Below are positions 63,030-64,000 of a DNA stretch of 64,000 nucleotides, piece by piece. Position 1 is the stretch's first letter. Each line of letters opens with the position of its first letter. The stretch lies in assembly GCF_004136015.1 (NCBI RefSeq), contig NZ_CP024866.1:2362637-2426636 (forward strand), written 5' to 3'. The stretch is from Pseudomonas sp. ACM7 (GTDB taxonomy: Bacteria; Pseudomonadota; Gammaproteobacteria; Pseudomonadales; Pseudomonadaceae). The notes under the pieces were generated by a model, which saw nothing but the letters and a program-made list of their open reading frames with translations, had not been told where the DNA came from and ran no database searches. The position numbers and the translations under genes are program-made.

Positions 63030-63090
63030 TTAAAGGTATAAAAAGAAGAATTTAAATACCGTTAAAGCATATTAATATCACGCAAAAAAC
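63030..63090 (-). promoter_or_regulatory. AT-rich promoter region of the amino acid ABC operon
   Basis: On the minus strand, GATATTAATATGC, TTTAACGGTATTTAAATTC and TTCTTTTTATACC occur in a row, far more AT-rich than the surroundings. Similar AT-rich blocks precede tauA, tcyJ and sfnB. Possible CysB-type site; no exact consensus checked. Confidence 0.35.
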
Positions 63091-63230
63091 TATCCTCCGC
63101 ATTTGCTGCGGCAGCGGAAGACGACTATTTTTCTTTGCGCTGTAGGAAGGATCTTTTTTTCAGAATCCCCCTCCAAGGATGCACAGCTTTTGGCCAGACT
63201 CCCCGGCCGAACCATCACAAGGAAGAGAAA

Positions 63231-63326
63231 ATGGCTGACGTAAAAGTGCCACAGCGGCTGGATCCGCAGGACATCGTGAAGTTGTTGATGGCGTTGCGCA
63301 GGGCTTTGAAGGCCAGGGTGGCCTAA
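63231..63326 (+). CDS. Putative 31-residue peptide
   Basis: ATG at 63231 is preceded by AAGGAAGAGAAA, a strong ribosome site with good spacing. The product MADVKVPQRLDPQDIVKLLM, then a basic amphipathic helix (ALRRALKARVA), is short and ends at a TAA followed directly by a family-B repeat. It is divergent from the amino-acid ABC operon. No family recognised. Confidence 0.45.
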   Translation: MADVKVPQRLDPQDIVKLLMALRRALKARVA

Positions 63327-63335
63327 ACCTTAAAG

Positions 63336-63434
63336 CAAAAGATCGCAGCCTCGTTTCACTCGACAGCTCCTACAGGGAATGCGCATTTCAATGTAGGAGC
63401 TGTCGAGTGAAACGAGGCTGCGATCTTTTGATTT
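63336..63434. repeat. Inverted repeat pair, family B
   Basis: CAAAAGATCGCAGCCTCGTT... and ...AACGAGGCTGCGATCTTTTG, a near-perfect ~40-bp stem (GTCGAGTGAAACGAGG variant), between the small ORF and metQ. Confidence 0.85.
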
Positions 63435-63442
63435 TGGCGCAA

Positions 63443-63478
63443 TAAAAAACGCCGAAGCTATACCAGCCGTCGGCGTTT
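63443..63478 (-). terminator. Intrinsic terminator of the right-edge metQ
   Basis: Read on the minus strand: AACGCCGA, a 14-nt loop, TCGGCGTT and then a T-run. It lies 32 bp after the metQ stop. Confidence 0.8.
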
Positions 63479-63509
63479 GAAACCTTGAAGGGTTTGATGC
63501 TGCGTCGAA

Positions 63510-64000
63510 TCAGAACGCCGGCAGTACCGCGCCGCTGTACTTCTTGGCGATGAATGCTTTCACTTCAGGACTGGTCAAGGCCTTGGCCAGTTTCTGGATG
63601 GCAACGCTGTCCTTATTGTCCGGACGAGCTACCAGGAAGTTCACGTAAGGTGAATCTGCACCTTCGATCACCAGCGCGTCTTTAGCCGGGTTCAGACCGG
63701 CTTCCAGCGCGTAGTTGGTGTTGATCATGTCCAGGTCGACTTGGTCCAGAACACGCGGCAGCATGGCCGATTCCAGTTCCTTGAACTTGAAGTTGTGCGG
63801 ATTCTTGGCGATGTCTTTCGGGGTGGCCAGAGCGTTTTTCGGGTCTTTCAACTCGATCAGGCCAGCCTTCTGCAGCAGGATCAGGGCACGGCCGCTGTTG
63901 CTGCCTTCGTTCGGGATAGCGATGGTTGCGCCGTCTTTCAGCTCAGCCAGGGTTTTGACTTTCTTCGAGTAGCCGCCGAACGGTTCGACGTGCACGCCGA
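63510..64000 (-). CDS. metQ: MetQ/NlpA family methionine-binding protein, partial
   Basis: The C-terminal ~163 residues only; the gene runs off the right edge. HVEPFGGYSKKVKTLAELKDGATIAIPNEGSNSGRALILLQKAGLIELKD, then LESAMLPRVLDQVDLDMINTNYALEAGLNPAKDAL and YVNFLVARPDNKDS are closer to classical MetQ than the copy at 49.7 kb. Further met transporter genes probably lie beyond the edge. A terminator follows at 63443. Confidence 0.93.
   Translation of the reverse strand, partial: GVHVEPFGGYSKKVKTLAELKDGATIAIPNEGSNSGRALILLQKAGLIELKDPKNALATPKDIAKNPHNFKFKELESAMLPRVLDQVDLDMINTNYALEAGLNPAKDALVIEGADSPYVNFLVARPDNKDSVAIQKLAKALTSPEVKAFIAKKYSGAVLPAF

Noticed and set aside
1..64000. tRNA or rRNA genes
   Set aside because: No CCA-ended cloverleaf-like segment or rRNA sequence was noticed by reading; a tRNAscan run would be decisive.

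Overview
The window is chromosomal DNA of a fluorescent Pseudomonas, most likely the P. fluorescens group. The evidence is gene content and order: pckA, hslO, hslR, rimABK, ompR/envZ (amgRS), tex, a thioesterase gene and gshA, all familiar neighbours in Pseudomonas. Coding density and GC content are high, and almost every intergenic gap carries one of two Pseudomonas-type hairpin repeat families. No rRNA, tRNA, CRISPR array, insertion sequence or integrase was seen.

Layout. 1-3.7 kb: a truncated DHA2-type MFS exporter behind its LysR regulator, a usp/enoyl-CoA hydratase pair and a BON-LysM protein. 3.8-8.0 kb: LysR regulator, fdhD and an FdhF/YdeP-type molybdoenzyme. 8.4-12.8 kb: a glycine-zipper exported protein, a thioesterase, a 3-hydroxyacyl-CoA dehydrogenase and a RecQ helicase. 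13.0-16.3 kb is an accessory pocket: a Ser-Asp-His hydrolase candidate flanked by two paralogous small proteins, a phage Ash-like leader and a DUF1493 protein. 16.4-29.5 kb is the conserved core listed above; RimA/RimB/RimK link cyclic-di-GMP to ribosomal protein S6 modification.

29.7-52.3 kb is strongly sulfur-centred. It holds tauABCD (taurine), epsC (serine acetyltransferase), dcyD (D-cysteine desulfhydrase), tcyJ-tcyL-tcyN (cystine uptake), two SfnB-type flavoenzymes, an SsuD/DszA-like FMN monooxygenase and metQ-metN-metI. A second polar amino-acid ABC operon (60.0-63.0 kb) and another metQ at the right edge extend the theme. tauA and tcyJ share a promoter-proximal motif, which suggests common sulfur-starvation control. 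Inserted in this stretch are an aldo/keto reductase, a hicAB toxin-antitoxin pair, a decayed LysR/SDR pair and betT with a perfect BetI-like operator.

52.4-60 kb: a SAM methyltransferase, an RND pump with two tandem adaptors (TriABC-like) and an orphan RecF/OLD-like ATPase.

The most interesting items are the hydrolase/small-paralogue/Ash-like locus, the head-to-head LysR/SDR deletion scar, the tandem operator at hicAB, the shared tau/tcy promoter motif and an internally duplicated beta-domain protein in an AT-rich gap. No wholly new multi-gene system can be proved from sequence alone; the 13.6-16.3 kb locus is the best candidate.
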